From Anaeromicropila populeti (GTDB lineage: Bacteria; Bacillota; Clostridia; Lachnospirales; Lachnospiraceae), in the NCBI RefSeq assembly GCF_900112775.1, contig NZ_FOYZ01000011.1, positions 110,561 through 174,560 of the forward strand: a DNA stretch of 64,000 nucleotides, read 5' to 3'. Position numbers and translations under genes: made by a program. The notes under the pieces were generated by a model. It searched no databases. It saw only the letters and a list, made by a program, of their open reading frames with translations, and was not told the DNA's origin. Below are positions 37,841 through 47,113 of this stretch, one piece after another (the first letter of the stretch is position 1; the number at the start of each line of letters is the position of its first letter).

Positions 37841-39205
37841 ATGGAAAAGGACAGGTTTACAGGTTTAGAAAAGTTAACTTTGGATGAAATAAAGAAAAAA
37901 ATGAGGGATCATTCCATTGACATGATTCGTTTAGAGTACACAGACATTTTAGGCATTAATCGTGGCAAACTGATGCCGGCAAGTATGGTTGATGATATTT
38001 TTGAAGAAGGAATTGCTTTTGCAGCACCAAGTCTATTAATGGCATTCAATAATGAAATTATACCTTCTAAATATTTTTCTGAAACCAGCGATGATATGAA
38101 AGTAATGGGGGATGCATCTACTTTTACTATATTGCCTCATTGTGAACATACGGCACTGGTTCTAGGAGACTTATATTATAAAGACAAACCATTGCGAGTT
38201 GCTCCTAGGGAATTTTTAAAGAGAATGATTGAAGAATATCACAAATTAGGGTTTGATCCCATTGCAGCAAGTGAGCTGGAGTTTTATGTATATAACAAAT
38301 TACCAGATGGGAGTGTAGAGCCATATTCCAATCATCCATGTTCTTGTTATACCGCCAATAAAAGAATTGATCCGAAACGGTTTCTTTATAAATTAACCCA
38401 AAGCTTTGAGAAAATAGGATTCAATGTCTTGTATATGAATCATGAATATTATCCAGGGCAATTTGAGTATAACTGGAAGCATTCTAAAATATTAAGAGCT
38501 GCGGATGAGGGTGCTTTATTTAAGGCATTAAGTAAGGATATTGCTGAAATGGATGACTTAATGGTTACCTTTATGGCAAAACCAAGGAATGCAGCAGGAG
38601 GAAGTGGATGTCATTTTCATATTTCTCTTAATGATTTGAAGAGTGGTGAAAATGTCTGCTTTGATAAAGAAAAGGAGAATGGAATTTCAGATGTAATGAG
38701 ATATTTTATTGGTGGGTTAATCAAACATGCGAAGGGAATTTCACCATTTTTAGCACCAACTGTGAATTGCTATAAAAGATATCAGCCAGATTCCTTTGCA
38801 CCAATTTACATTGGCTGGGGATATGATAACAGAACCACGTATATTCGGATTCCAGATGAAAGAGGAAAGGGTACCCGTCTGGAGGTTCGTGCTGGCAGTG
38901 CGGCTGCCAACACTTATCTGGCACTAGGCTCGATTCTTGCAGCTGGCTTGGATGGTATTAAAAATCAAATTGAACCACCAGAGGTTGTAACAACTGATTT
39001 GTATCATGATGAAAGCAAACAAGATCAAGTACTTCCCAATGCTTTATATAAAGCTATTGACTTTTTGGAAGAAGATCAATGGCTGCAAGAATGTATAGGA
39101 GCAGAATTGATTGAAGTATTCTCTAATTTGAAGAGAAGTGAAATAACAGAATATAAGAAATATGTAACTGACTGGGAATGGAATACTTATTCTTATCATA
39201 ATTAG
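37841..39205 (+). CDS. Glutamine-synthetase-family ligase (GlnA/PuuA/GmaS-like)
   Basis: A 454-residue protein with the GS fold. Visible landmarks are the metal ligands in ASELEFYVYN and NHEYYPGQFE, the ATP/metal segment GSGCHFHISL, the PTVNCYKRY loop, and RLEVRAGSAAANTYLALG. It belongs with the GS-related ligases that join glutamate to ammonia or amines, such as gamma-glutamylputrescine or gamma-glutamylmethylamide synthetase. Next to the split glutamate-synthase genes, the amine-ligase role is more likely than bulk glutamine synthesis, but this is inference. Confidence 0.85.
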   Translation: MEKDRFTGLEKLTLDEIKKKMRDHSIDMIRLEYTDILGINRGKLMPASMVDDIFEEGIAFAAPSLLMAFNNEIIPSKYFSETSDDMKVMGDASTFTILPHCEHTALVLGDLYYKDKPLRVAPREFLKRMIEEYHKLGFDPIAASELEFYVYNKLPDGSVEPYSNHPCSCYTANKRIDPKRFLYKLTQSFEKIGFNVLYMNHEYYPGQFEYNWKHSKILRAADEGALFKALSKDIAEMDDLMVTFMAKPRNAAGGSGCHFHISLNDLKSGENVCFDKEKENGISDVMRYFIGGLIKHAKGISPFLAPTVNCYKRYQPDSFAPIYIGWGYDNRTTYIRIPDERGKGTRLEVRAGSAAANTYLALGSILAAGLDGIKNQIEPPEVVTTDLYHDESKQDQVLPNALYKAIDFLEEDQWLQECIGAELIEVFSNLKRSEITEYKKYVTDWEWNTYSYHN

Positions 39206-39250
39206 GTATAGTCAAAAATGATTCGGTCGGTGATACAAGGAGGAGTGCAT

Positions 39251-40147
39251 ATGTGCGGAATAGCAGGTATTATAAGTAAAAATAAATCAAATATATCGGG
39301 TAAACTTCTGGAAATGTTAAACCTGATTCAGCATAGGGGACCAGATGCCAGTGGAATTGCAGTGTTTTCAAAAGAAGATTCTGTAATGCTCAGGGTATCA
39401 ATGAAACAGGGGAGCTGCATAGATAAATTAAGAGAAATCATTATGGGGTATGGAAAAATAGCAGAAGAAAAACTGATTTTACCAGGAAATAGTATTCCTA
39501 TGGCGGAATTCAGTTTAGAATTAGCGCCAGAGAAGGTAGAAGACCTTCATGCTGCTATTAATCTGGCTGATGGATTGGCTGTTCATTCTATTGGAAATAA
39601 CATAAAGGTTTATAAAGAGGGAGGACGCATTGAAAACTTAGTCAGGAAGCATAGCATTGAAGATACATTTTGTAAACATGGAATAGGACATGTAAGGATG
39701 GCAACAGAAAGTGCAGAAGATATTAATGCAGCACATCCATTTGTTTCTCCTTTCTATTCAGGGCTGGCGATAGTTCATAATGGACAGTTTACTAATTATT
39801 TTAAAATGCGGCGTTTTCTTGAGTCAAAGGGTGCTAAATTTAAAACAATGAATGATTCAGAAGCGGCAAGTCACTTAATTGCATATGCAATGAGAGAAAA
39901 TGGAGGAGATTTAGAGAGTGCTCTGCAATATGCAAAGGAGCAGATGGATGGTATCTTCTGCATAATAGCAGCAACAGAAAATCAAATGGGATTTGTAAAA
40001 GATAACCTGGGAATTAAGCCTCTCTTAGTAGTAGAAAATGATGACTTTATTCTTTTGGGCTCAGAACAAATTGAGTTTACAGCAATTGCAGAGGATGTTT
40101 TTGCAAAAGAAATGGAACCAGGGGAGGTGTGCGTATGGAATATTTAG
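39251..40147 (+). CDS. Class II glutamine amidotransferase domain protein (GltB/MgsA-like)
   Basis: An Ntn-type amidotransferase that releases ammonia, or an amine, from the amide. The catalytic Cys must be residue 2 (MCGIAGII), so the start is ATG 39251, preceded by AAGGAGGAG; the 11-codon extension upstream would block the active site. Other motifs are LIQHRGPDASG, GIGHVRMATES, VHNGQFTNY and NDSEAASHL. It corresponds to the N-terminal domain of glutamate synthase made as a separate subunit, as in MgsA of N-methylglutamate synthase. It overlaps the next gene by 13 bases. Confidence 0.9.
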   Translation: MCGIAGIISKNKSNISGKLLEMLNLIQHRGPDASGIAVFSKEDSVMLRVSMKQGSCIDKLREIIMGYGKIAEEKLILPGNSIPMAEFSLELAPEKVEDLHAAINLADGLAVHSIGNNIKVYKEGGRIENLVRKHSIEDTFCKHGIGHVRMATESAEDINAAHPFVSPFYSGLAIVHNGQFTNYFKMRRFLESKGAKFKTMNDSEAASHLIAYAMRENGGDLESALQYAKEQMDGIFCIIAATENQMGFVKDNLGIKPLLVVENDDFILLGSEQIEFTAIAEDVFAKEMEPGEVCVWNI

Positions 40148-40857
40148 ATTTAGAAAATGTTAAGAGTGAAAAAGTGAACCCTCTTATAAAAGAAAAGTTG
40201 AAGCAGCATAAGACGATTACTTTGCAGCATGTCAACTCCATGCATAATATTTGTGCCGGATTATCGGGGGAATGTGAAGTGATTATTGAAGATAGTACCG
40301 GACTATATACAGGAAGTTATATGGAAGGACCAAGGATTGTTGTGAAAGGAAATGTTGGCTGGTATGCAGGCGATGACATGATGGCAGGTCAGCTTATTAT
40401 AGAAAAGAATACAGGCTGCAATGTAGGTGCATACATTTGTGGCGGAGATATTGTGATTTATGGAAATACGGGAAGCCGTGTTGGATATGGTATGAAAGGC
40501 GGTAATATTGTAGTAGCAGGTTCAGCTGGAAGATGGGCCGCACAGATGGCAATGGGTGGAAATTTAATTGTGTTGGGCGAGATGGGTTCGGAAATTGGTG
40601 AATCCATGTATGCAGGAAAAATTTTTACCAGAGATAAGAATGCAGCTGAGAAAATGGGAAGAAATGTTTTCTATGATGAAATTACAGATGAAGAAGCTAG
40701 TCAGTTAACGGCATTATTTGAAACATATGGACTGGAGGCCTGTGCTTCACAATTCCATGTTATACGTCCAGCATTAAGTGGAAGACATAAGTATGTACTA
40801 TTTCAACCAGAATTAAAACCAGAACTAGCAAAAAAATATCTGAATAGGAAGGGGTGA
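40135..40857 (+). CDS. GXGXG-domain protein (GltB C-terminal / MgsB-like)
   Basis: A right-handed beta-helix protein with repeated G-x-x-G strand units (GGDIVIYGNTGSRVGYGMKG, GGNIVVAGSAGRWAAQMAMG, GGNLIVLGEMGSEIGESMYA). This is the C-terminal structural domain of glutamate synthase, also found in formylmethanofuran dehydrogenase subunit C, here as a separate subunit. ATG 40135 has GGGGAGG at 40121-40127. It lies between the amidotransferase and FMN subunits with overlaps, which argues for one protein complex. Confidence 0.9.
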   Translation: MEYLDLENVKSEKVNPLIKEKLKQHKTITLQHVNSMHNICAGLSGECEVIIEDSTGLYTGSYMEGPRIVVKGNVGWYAGDDMMAGQLIIEKNTGCNVGAYICGGDIVIYGNTGSRVGYGMKGGNIVVAGSAGRWAAQMAMGGNLIVLGEMGSEIGESMYAGKIFTRDKNAAEKMGRNVFYDEITDEEASQLTALFETYGLEACASQFHVIRPALSGRHKYVLFQPELKPELAKKYLNRKG

Positions 40858-40862
40858 CTGGC

Positions 40863-42140
40863 ATGATGGAAATGGATTCAAATTGGAGTAAAGAAACACT
40901 TTCAGAAATTGACTATAAGGCAAGAAATGGGAAGTATAGAATTCGAGGCTGTGCTTCACCAAGAAAACTACCTACATTTGATGATTTAATGATATTGCCT
41001 GGACAAATGACAAGGATGCCAATTGATACTTACCGCGAAAAGTGTGAAACGAGAACCGTTTTAGGTGGAAGATATGCCACAAGACCACTTATCATTGAAA
41101 CGCCTGTAATGATAGCTGGTATGTCTTATGGGGCGTTAAGTAAAGAGGCAAAAATTGCTTTGGCAAAAGCAACACAGAAGGTCGGGACTGTGATTAGTAA
41201 CGGAGAAGGTGGAATTCTTCCAGAAGAACTAGAAAATTCTTACAGACAGTCTGTGCAGATATTGGCAAGTAGAATGGGGTTTTCCAGAAGAAACCTAGAA
41301 GTGGCAGATATGTTGGAAGTTCTTTATGGAATCGGTGCAAAACCAGGACTATCTGGACATCTGATGGGAGAAAAAATCAGTCCAGAAATCGCACAAATCA
41401 GACAAATTCCAATCGGCATTGATTTACATTCTCACCCGAGAGCTGGAGACTCTTTTGGAGCAGACGACATGGTTGTAAAAATGCAGCAGTTACGGGAACT
41501 GACCAATTGGGAAACTCCTATTTTCTGTAAAATAGCAGCAGCAAGGGTAAAGGAAGATGTTAAAATAGCAGTTAAGCTGGGGTTTGATGGGATTATTCTG
41601 GACGGATGTCAGGGAGGTACAGGAGCCGCCCCAGTTATGGCAGCAGACCATTTGGGAATCCCGTCCATGCCTGCATTAGTACAGGCCGTAAAAGCTATGG
41701 AAGAAATGGGAGTAAAAGAGGAAATGAGTCTGATTATTTCAGGAGGTATTAAGGACGGGGCTGATTTGGCGAAGGCATTGGCAATCGGAGCAGATGCTGT
41801 AGCAATTGGTACTGGGGCAATGGTGGCAATGGGCTGTCGTGTTTGTATGAATTGCCAGTCTGGAAAATGTTCCTTTGGTATTGGAACACAAGATCCTGAT
41901 TTAAGGAAAAAATTAAATATAGAAGAAGCAGCAGATAAGGTGGCAAATTATATAAAGGCCATAACGGAGGAAGCTGTTTTATTGGCAAAAGCAGCAGGAA
42001 AAACCAAATTAAAAAATTTAGAGAGAGAAGATTTACGCTCAGTCACACTGGAAGCCTGTGCAATGACAGGAATACCACTAATGGGAAGTGATTTGGTAAT
42101 TGGTGAAGGCTTTGGGTTTACTGCAAATAGTGGGATTTAA
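40863..42140 (+). CDS. FMN-binding glutamate synthase domain protein (MgsC-like)
   Basis: The central catalytic domain of glutamate synthase, an FMN barrel with the Fe-S cluster that reduces the imine made from 2-oxoglutarate and an amine. Motifs are MIAGMSYGALSKEA, NGEGGILPEE, IDLHSHPRAGD, LDGCQGGTGAAP and ADAVAIGTGAMVAMGC, and the 3Fe-4S ligands lie in CRVCMNCQSGKCSFGIGTQD. ATG 40863 is preferred over GTG 40854, which sits inside the ribosome site. As in methylotroph MgsABC, all three glutamate-synthase domains are separate genes here, but the order A-B-C is kept. Confidence 0.92.
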   Translation: MMEMDSNWSKETLSEIDYKARNGKYRIRGCASPRKLPTFDDLMILPGQMTRMPIDTYREKCETRTVLGGRYATRPLIIETPVMIAGMSYGALSKEAKIALAKATQKVGTVISNGEGGILPEELENSYRQSVQILASRMGFSRRNLEVADMLEVLYGIGAKPGLSGHLMGEKISPEIAQIRQIPIGIDLHSHPRAGDSFGADDMVVKMQQLRELTNWETPIFCKIAAARVKEDVKIAVKLGFDGIILDGCQGGTGAAPVMAADHLGIPSMPALVQAVKAMEEMGVKEEMSLIISGGIKDGADLAKALAIGADAVAIGTGAMVAMGCRVCMNCQSGKCSFGIGTQDPDLRKKLNIEEAADKVANYIKAITEEAVLLAKAAGKTKLKNLEREDLRSVTLEACAMTGIPLMGSDLVIGEGFGFTANSGI

Positions 42141-42161
42141 TAAAGAAGTGGAGTGATAATA

Positions 42162-42467
42162 ATGCGCATTGAAGAACATCCAATTTTAGGAGTACCAGAA
42201 AAGGGGAAAAAAGTTCTATTTTATTTTGATGGAAAGCCAATGGAAGGATATGAGGGAGAACCAATTGCAGCAGCGCTGCGGGCGGCTGGAGTTTTGGTTC
42301 ACAGACATACGATGAAACAGGATAAGCCAAGAGGTATTTTTTGTGCAATTGGCCGATGTACGGATTGTGTCATGGTTGTAGATGGAAAACCCAATATAAG
42401 AACCTGTGTAACCCCATTAACAGAAGGGATGAAAGTACAAACGCAGTATGGAGTATCTCCAAAATAA
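42162..42467 (+). CDS. Small [2Fe-2S] protein (HcnA/opine-oxidase type)
   Basis: A 101-residue plant-ferredoxin-like protein with the pattern C-x4-C-x2-C-x11-C in FCAIGRCTDCVMVVDG...RTC. This is the small subunit of hydrogen cyanide synthase, D-hydroxyproline dehydrogenase and opine oxidase-type complexes, where it carries electrons from the FAD subunits. ATG 42162 follows GTGGAG at good distance; the GTG at 42153 lies in the site. The coding frame of the next ORF overlaps its 3' end, but the true start of that gene is downstream. Confidence 0.9.
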   Translation: MRIEEHPILGVPEKGKKVLFYFDGKPMEGYEGEPIAAALRAAGVLVHRHTMKQDKPRGIFCAIGRCTDCVMVVDGKPNIRTCVTPLTEGMKVQTQYGVSPK

Positions 42468-42481
42468 AAGAGGTGAAATGC

Positions 42482-44068
42482 ATGAAAAGAATAGAATTAA
42501 TTGTAATAGGAGCAGGACCAGCTGGATTGAGTGCAGCAATTGAAGCTGCAAAAACAGGGATGGAAGTTGTAGTTTTTGATGAAAATGCAAAACCTGGCGG
42601 ACAATTGTTTAAGCAAATCCATAAGTTTTTTGGTTCAAAAGAACATAGAGCAAAGGTGAGAGGCTATAAGATTGGGCAGGAACTTTTGGAAGAAGCTAAC
42701 AAAGCAGGTGTAAATGTTATTCTAAATGCAACGGTAATTGGGATTTTTGAGAATAAGGAAATTACAGTAATGGCAGAGGACAGAATAGTACATTATAAAG
42801 CAGATTACCTCATTGTTGCTACAGGAGCATCTGAAAATATGGTACCATTTGAAGGTTGGACATTGCCAGGTGTGATTGGTGCAGGAGCGGCACAAACCCT
42901 TATCAATCTACATGGAGTAAAACCAGGCAATAAAATACTTATGTTAGGTTCAGGGAATGTGGGACTTGTAGTAAGCTATCAGCTGTTACAGGCAGGCTGT
43001 GAAGTAGTGGCACTGGTAGATGCTGCAAAACGAGTTGGCGGATACGGAGTACATGCAGCCAAGGTTGCACGATGTGGCGTACCGTTTTATCTTTCCCATA
43101 CCATTGTAAAAGCAGAGGGCGAAGAATGTGTTAATAAAGTTACAATAGCAGAAGTAGATGAGTCCTGGCATACCATTTCAGGTACAGAAAAACAGTTTGA
43201 AGTGGATACAATTTGCATGGCTGTTGGTTTATCTCCTATGTCACAGCTTTTAAAGGCTGCTGGCTGTATGATGATTGAGGATAATAAGCGGGGTGGTGTT
43301 GTTCCAAAAACAGATTCTTATGGGCAAACTTCCATAAAAGGAATATATGCATCTGGTGATGTTTCGGGAATTGAAGAAGCAAGTTCTGCTATGATAGAAG
43401 GGAGAATTTCTGGAATAGCAGCGGCAAAAGACGCGGGCTATTTGTCAGAGACATTATTTCAGGAAAAAGTTAATTCCTATCACAAAGCCATAGACTGTCT
43501 GCGTCAGGGGATGTTTGCACCAGAAAACCGTGGACGCACAGATTTAACAAGCACGGAAGAAGGAGTTTTGATATCCCAGTCTCTATTAACAAAAGGGTAT
43601 GTAGATGAAACGGAAATTTATAGATATCCAGGTGTTAGAACAGGGATAAAGGGGGTACATCCAGTTATTGAATGTACACAGAATATTCCGTGTAATCCCT
43701 GTCAGGATGCCTGCCAAAGACATTGTATCAAAATAGGCAATTCGATTACATCGTTACCTGTTGTAGATGAAACAGAAATATGTAGTGGCTGTGGAATGTG
43801 TGTGGCATTTTGTTCAGGTCAGGCTATCTTTTTAGTAAACGAAGAATATGACGAAAATTATGCAACGGTAACACTTCCTTATGAATTTCTTCCTCTTCCT
43901 AAAAAGGGTGATCAGGGAAAAGCATTTGACAGAAGTGGAACAGAAGTCTGTGATGCAGAAGTAGTAGAGGTACGAAGTGCAAAAGTAATGGATCACACCA
44001 ATTTAGTAACGATTAAAGTATCAAAAGATATGGCAATGAAAGCGCGTTTTTATAAAGCTATAGTTTAA
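42482..44068 (+). CDS. FAD/NAD-dependent oxidoreductase with two 4Fe-4S motifs (HcnB/opine-oxidase A-like)
   Basis: A pyridine-nucleotide-disulfide type flavoprotein with FAD site GAGPAGLSAAIEAAK at the N-terminus and a second nucleotide site LGSGNVGLVVSYQ. Residues about 390-460 carry two ferredoxin-like cluster motifs, CNPCQDACQRHC and CSGCGMCVAFC. The core resembles HcnB/OoxA subunits, and the added 2[4Fe-4S] unit suggests electron transfer to ferredoxin or another anaerobic acceptor. ATG 42482 follows AGAGGTGA; the longer open frame to 42341 overlaps the [2Fe-2S] gene and is not coding. Confidence 0.9.
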   Translation: MKRIELIVIGAGPAGLSAAIEAAKTGMEVVVFDENAKPGGQLFKQIHKFFGSKEHRAKVRGYKIGQELLEEANKAGVNVILNATVIGIFENKEITVMAEDRIVHYKADYLIVATGASENMVPFEGWTLPGVIGAGAAQTLINLHGVKPGNKILMLGSGNVGLVVSYQLLQAGCEVVALVDAAKRVGGYGVHAAKVARCGVPFYLSHTIVKAEGEECVNKVTIAEVDESWHTISGTEKQFEVDTICMAVGLSPMSQLLKAAGCMMIEDNKRGGVVPKTDSYGQTSIKGIYASGDVSGIEEASSAMIEGRISGIAAAKDAGYLSETLFQEKVNSYHKAIDCLRQGMFAPENRGRTDLTSTEEGVLISQSLLTKGYVDETEIYRYPGVRTGIKGVHPVIECTQNIPCNPCQDACQRHCIKIGNSITSLPVVDETEICSGCGMCVAFCSGQAIFLVNEEYDENYATVTLPYEFLPLPKKGDQGKAFDRSGTEVCDAEVVEVRSAKVMDHTNLVTIKVSKDMAMKARFYKAIV

Positions 44069-44089
44069 ATTCACAAGGGAGGAAAAAGT

Positions 44090-44431
44090 ATGGCGAAAAT
44101 AATAGACAGATCCATTTCTATTGGAGAATTCATTCCACAGCCCGATGACGATTTAATTATCTGCCGGTGTGAAGAAGTCACAAAGGGAGAAATCCGAAGA
44201 GCGGTACATGACGGAATGTATACAATGACAGAAATTAGACGATATTTGCGAACGGGAATGGGCTTATGCCAGGGACAGACTTGTTCAAAACTAGTTAAAG
44301 GAATTGTTGCAAAAGAATTGGGAGTTCCAGCAGACCAGCTAGAGGGAGGAACCTCTAGAGCTCCTGTCAGGCCAGTTGAAATGAAAATTTTGGCCAATGA
44401 ATCAGAAAAGGAGGTGAGTAAGCATGAATAG
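44090..44431 (+). CDS. BFD-like [2Fe-2S] protein
   Basis: A 113-residue protein with a BFD-type [2Fe-2S] domain: CRCEEVTKGEIRRAVHDG near residue 30 and GLCQGQTC near 63. In opine and D-hydroxyproline dehydrogenases such a domain is fused to or accompanies the FAD subunits, and here it is a separate polypeptide. RBS GGGAGG is upstream, and the 3' end overlaps the next gene by eight bases, which suggests co-assembly. Confidence 0.9.
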   Translation: MAKIIDRSISIGEFIPQPDDDLIICRCEEVTKGEIRRAVHDGMYTMTEIRRYLRTGMGLCQGQTCSKLVKGIVAKELGVPADQLEGGTSRAPVRPVEMKILANESEKEVSKHE

Positions 44432-45548
44432 TTCAGCAGAAGTTCTGATTATTGGCGGTGGTGTAATCGGGTGTGCTACAGCATATTATCTGGCTAAAAA
44501 AGGGATAGAAGTAATTGTGTTGGAAAAAAACCAGATTGGTGAAGGCGGTTCCTCCCGAAATGGTGGTGGAGTCAGGCAGTCAGGACGTGATCCACGAGAA
44601 CTGCCATTAGCAATGTATGCGGTGGAACACTTATGGCCGATACTTTCAGAAGAACTGGGAATGGATGTGGAATATTATAAAAAGGGAAATCTCAGGCTGG
44701 CTAAAACACCTGCACATATAAAGATACTAGAAGGATTAACAAGCAGAGCACAGGCAGTTGGCTTAAAGGTTCAAATGATTGATGGAGAAGAGGTACGTAA
44801 AATTAATCCGCATTTGTCTGATGAAGTAATTGGTGCAAGCTGGTGTCCCACGGATGGGCATGCTAATCCCATGCTGACAACACTTGCTTATTATAAAAAT
44901 GCTCGAAAAGCTGGAGCTCGTTTTATTACAGGAGAAAAAGTGCTGGAATTAAAAAAGGTGAAAGGAAGAATCAGAAAAGTCATCACAGATCATTCTGAAT
45001 ATGAGGCGGAGACGGTTATTTTGGCAGCAGGTTTTGAAAGCCGGAAAATCGCAAATACAATTGGTATTGACATTCCTATGCAACGTGTACTTTTAGAGGC
45101 TCTCGTTACAGAAGCACAGCCTAAAATGTTTGAGCAGATGTTAGGAACTGCCGAAGCTGATTTTTATGGACATCAGTCTACCCATGGTTCTTTTGTTTTT
45201 GGAGGTTCATCAGGAATGGATGCTTACACATCAGATTATGATCGTCCAGTTACCACATCGTTTACAGCATCTTGTATCTGTCGTGGGATTATGAAATATT
45301 TTCCAGAACTTGCAGAGGCTAAAATTGTTCGTACCTGGTCGGGATGGATTGATGAATGTGCTGACAAAGTGCCTGTTATTGATAAAGTAGAGGAAGTGCC
45401 AGGGTTAATTGTAGCCTGTGGCTTTACTGGACATGGATTTGGAATCTGTCCCGCAGTTGGTACTGTATTGTCAGAATTAGCTATGGGAGAACAACCGTCT
45501 ATTGATATCAGTGGATTAAAATATGGACGATTTAAAGCTAAAATATAG
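44424..45548 (+). CDS. DAO-family FAD amine or amino-acid dehydrogenase (HcnC/opine-oxidase B-like)
   Basis: A flavoprotein of the glycine/sarcosine/D-amino-acid oxidase family: FAD motif IIGGGVIGCATAYYLAKKG, then GGSSRNGGGVRQSG, and the C-terminal VACGFTGHGFGICPAVG. Such subunits oxidise C-N bonds of amino acids, opines or cyanogenic glycine to imines. With the preceding Fe-S and FAD subunits it makes a complete multi-subunit dehydrogenase. It overlaps the BFD gene and is followed after 12 bases by ridA, which removes reactive imine or enamine products. The natural substrate is unknown. Confidence 0.92.
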   Translation: MNSSAEVLIIGGGVIGCATAYYLAKKGIEVIVLEKNQIGEGGSSRNGGGVRQSGRDPRELPLAMYAVEHLWPILSEELGMDVEYYKKGNLRLAKTPAHIKILEGLTSRAQAVGLKVQMIDGEEVRKINPHLSDEVIGASWCPTDGHANPMLTTLAYYKNARKAGARFITGEKVLELKKVKGRIRKVITDHSEYEAETVILAAGFESRKIANTIGIDIPMQRVLLEALVTEAQPKMFEQMLGTAEADFYGHQSTHGSFVFGGSSGMDAYTSDYDRPVTTSFTASCICRGIMKYFPELAEAKIVRTWSGWIDECADKVPVIDKVEEVPGLIVACGFTGHGFGICPAVGTVLSELAMGEQPSIDISGLKYGRFKAKI

Positions 45549-45560
45549 GAGGAAATAGAA

Positions 45561-45959
45561 ATGGAATTAGCACGAACAAATTATTCTTCAGGAGCACCAT
45601 TAGAAGAAAAAGCAGGTTATAGCCGTATGGTAAAAACGGGACCATTTATTTTTGTAGGTGGAACTACCTCCGTGCAAGGAGATGGAAGTGTATACGGAGA
45701 AAATGATCCTTATGCCCAAACGAAATATGTTTTAGAAAAGCAGATAAAGTTAATTGAGCAGGCAGGTGCTTCGTTGGAAAATATTATAAAAGTAAAAATA
45801 TATACAACGAATATGAGTTTTACAGGGGAAATCATAAAGGCATATTCCGAATTATTACATGATATCCGTCCACTTTGCACAGTAATTGGAATTAGTGCCC
45901 TAAACCGGCCAGCTCAATTGGTTGAGATTGAACTAGATGCTGTTCTCTTTGCATGCTAA
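45561..45959 (+). CDS. ridA: RidA family imine/enamine deaminase
   Basis: A 132-residue YjgF/YER057c/UK114-fold protein. The segments YSRMVKTGPFIFVGGTTSV, QTKYVLEKQIKLIEQAG, VKIYTTNM and the late RPAQLVEIELDAV fit the wider RidA family. RidA hydrolyses 2-imino and 2-enamino acids; placed after an amine/amino-acid dehydrogenase, it would release ammonia from the product imine. The strict RidA-type arginine (usually near residue 105) seems to be RPAQ here. It ends head-on against the minus-strand hydrolase, with the stops overlapping by four bases. Confidence 0.9.
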   Translation: MELARTNYSSGAPLEEKAGYSRMVKTGPFIFVGGTTSVQGDGSVYGENDPYAQTKYVLEKQIKLIEQAGASLENIIKVKIYTTNMSFTGEIIKAYSELLHDIRPLCTVIGISALNRPAQLVEIELDAVLFAC

Positions 45960-46963
45960 GCATCCGCTTCTATAAATTCAAAAATTGCATTAAGGTAGGC
46001 ACATAAAAAGTCACTGGTGGATTTGTATAATTCATGTTTGGTATCTTGGGTATTAATAATAGTAACATTTTTAGCCCGTTTCGCAAATTGATAGTATCCT
46101 TCAGGATGTACGAAGCTGTCGGCTGCTGCCTTAAAAAGTAAAACAGGAATTTGAATTTTATCAGCATTTTTCTTCAGTTCTTCTGTAGCCTTGTATGCTT
46201 CACTTAACCAGTTAAAAGAACTTCCATTTGTTTTTAAAAAATCATTTGCAAGTATTTTGTCAAAATAATACTGGTATCTGACTTCCGAGGTTACAGGAGC
46301 ATTATGATATTCGTATTCGCCGTTAAATGGTTTATGTGTATATACATAAGAAGCACCCTTTCCTGTCCAGGTATGGAAATCAGCTAAAAAGCGGGCAATC
46401 CATTTGGGAAATTTTCCTGAATTGATTTCCATCATAGGAGAGGAAAGAATTGCTTTTTGGAAATAATCGGGATGCTTCTCCAAGAAAAGAGCACCAATTG
46501 CACCTCCCATAGAATGAGCATATAGAATAAGTTTTTTGTCAGCCATGTCCTTTTTTACAACAGAATCAAGAAAGCATTTAAAATCTGCCACAAACTGATC
46601 AAAGGATGTGATATGAACAAGGGAAATATCCTTAACTAGCCGTTCAGAACGACCATGTCCTCTATGATCCAGGCCGTATACCTGGTAGCCGGCACTTGTA
46701 AAATAATAAATCATTTCTTTATATTTCAAAACAGACTCTATAAAACCATGGGAAATTACAATGGTACCAGCTGGATTAGGAACAGAGTACGATTCATAAT
46801 AAAGCTTTGCACTATCATCTGCAACAAAATAGCCGCTTTTTTTACATTTTTCTAATTCGGGTTCTACCACATGTAACATGGTATTCATATAATTTTCTTC
46901 TGGAATGCAGGTAATAGCGCCCTTCTTATTTAAGTCCAGCTGTTTCAGTTCAGGTGTTCTCAT
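45956..46963 (-). CDS. Alpha/beta hydrolase (lysophospholipase/monoacylglycerol lipase-like)
   Basis: A serine hydrolase of the PldB/monoglyceride lipase group. The nucleophile elbow is AHSMGGA, the oxyanion segment is ISHGFIESVLKYKEMI, and YGLDHRGHGRS is also diagnostic. The catalytic Asp and His are likely in AAADSFVHPEGY and DTKHELYKS. It has no signal peptide. On the minus strand AAGGA lies nine bases before ATG 46963. It faces the ridA gene, and I see no clear terminator between them. Confidence 0.88.
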   Translation of the reverse strand: MRTPELKQLDLNKKGAITCIPEENYMNTMLHVVEPELEKCKKSGYFVADDSAKLYYESYSVPNPAGTIVISHGFIESVLKYKEMIYYFTSAGYQVYGLDHRGHGRSERLVKDISLVHITSFDQFVADFKCFLDSVVKKDMADKKLILYAHSMGGAIGALFLEKHPDYFQKAILSSPMMEINSGKFPKWIARFLADFHTWTGKGASYVYTHKPFNGEYEYHNAPVTSEVRYQYYFDKILANDFLKTNGSSFNWLSEAYKATEELKKNADKIQIPVLLFKAAADSFVHPEGYYQFAKRAKNVTIINTQDTKHELYKSTSDFLCAYLNAIFEFIEADA

Positions 46964-47113
46964 TTCATCAGTTCCTTTCCGTTTCTTCTACTTTAAATTG
47001 TACATATTTTTATGAAGTATGCAAGAAGTTTATTTTAATACCACTTGCAATATAAGACAGTTATTAGTAAAATAGTTTCAAAACAAGTGATAGAAACAGA
47101 ATGGAAGAAGTTC

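Noticed and set aside
42341..42481. N-terminal extension of the FAD oxidoreductase
   Set aside because: It overlaps the [2Fe-2S] gene in another frame, and a proper ribosome site precedes ATG 42482, directly before the FAD motif.
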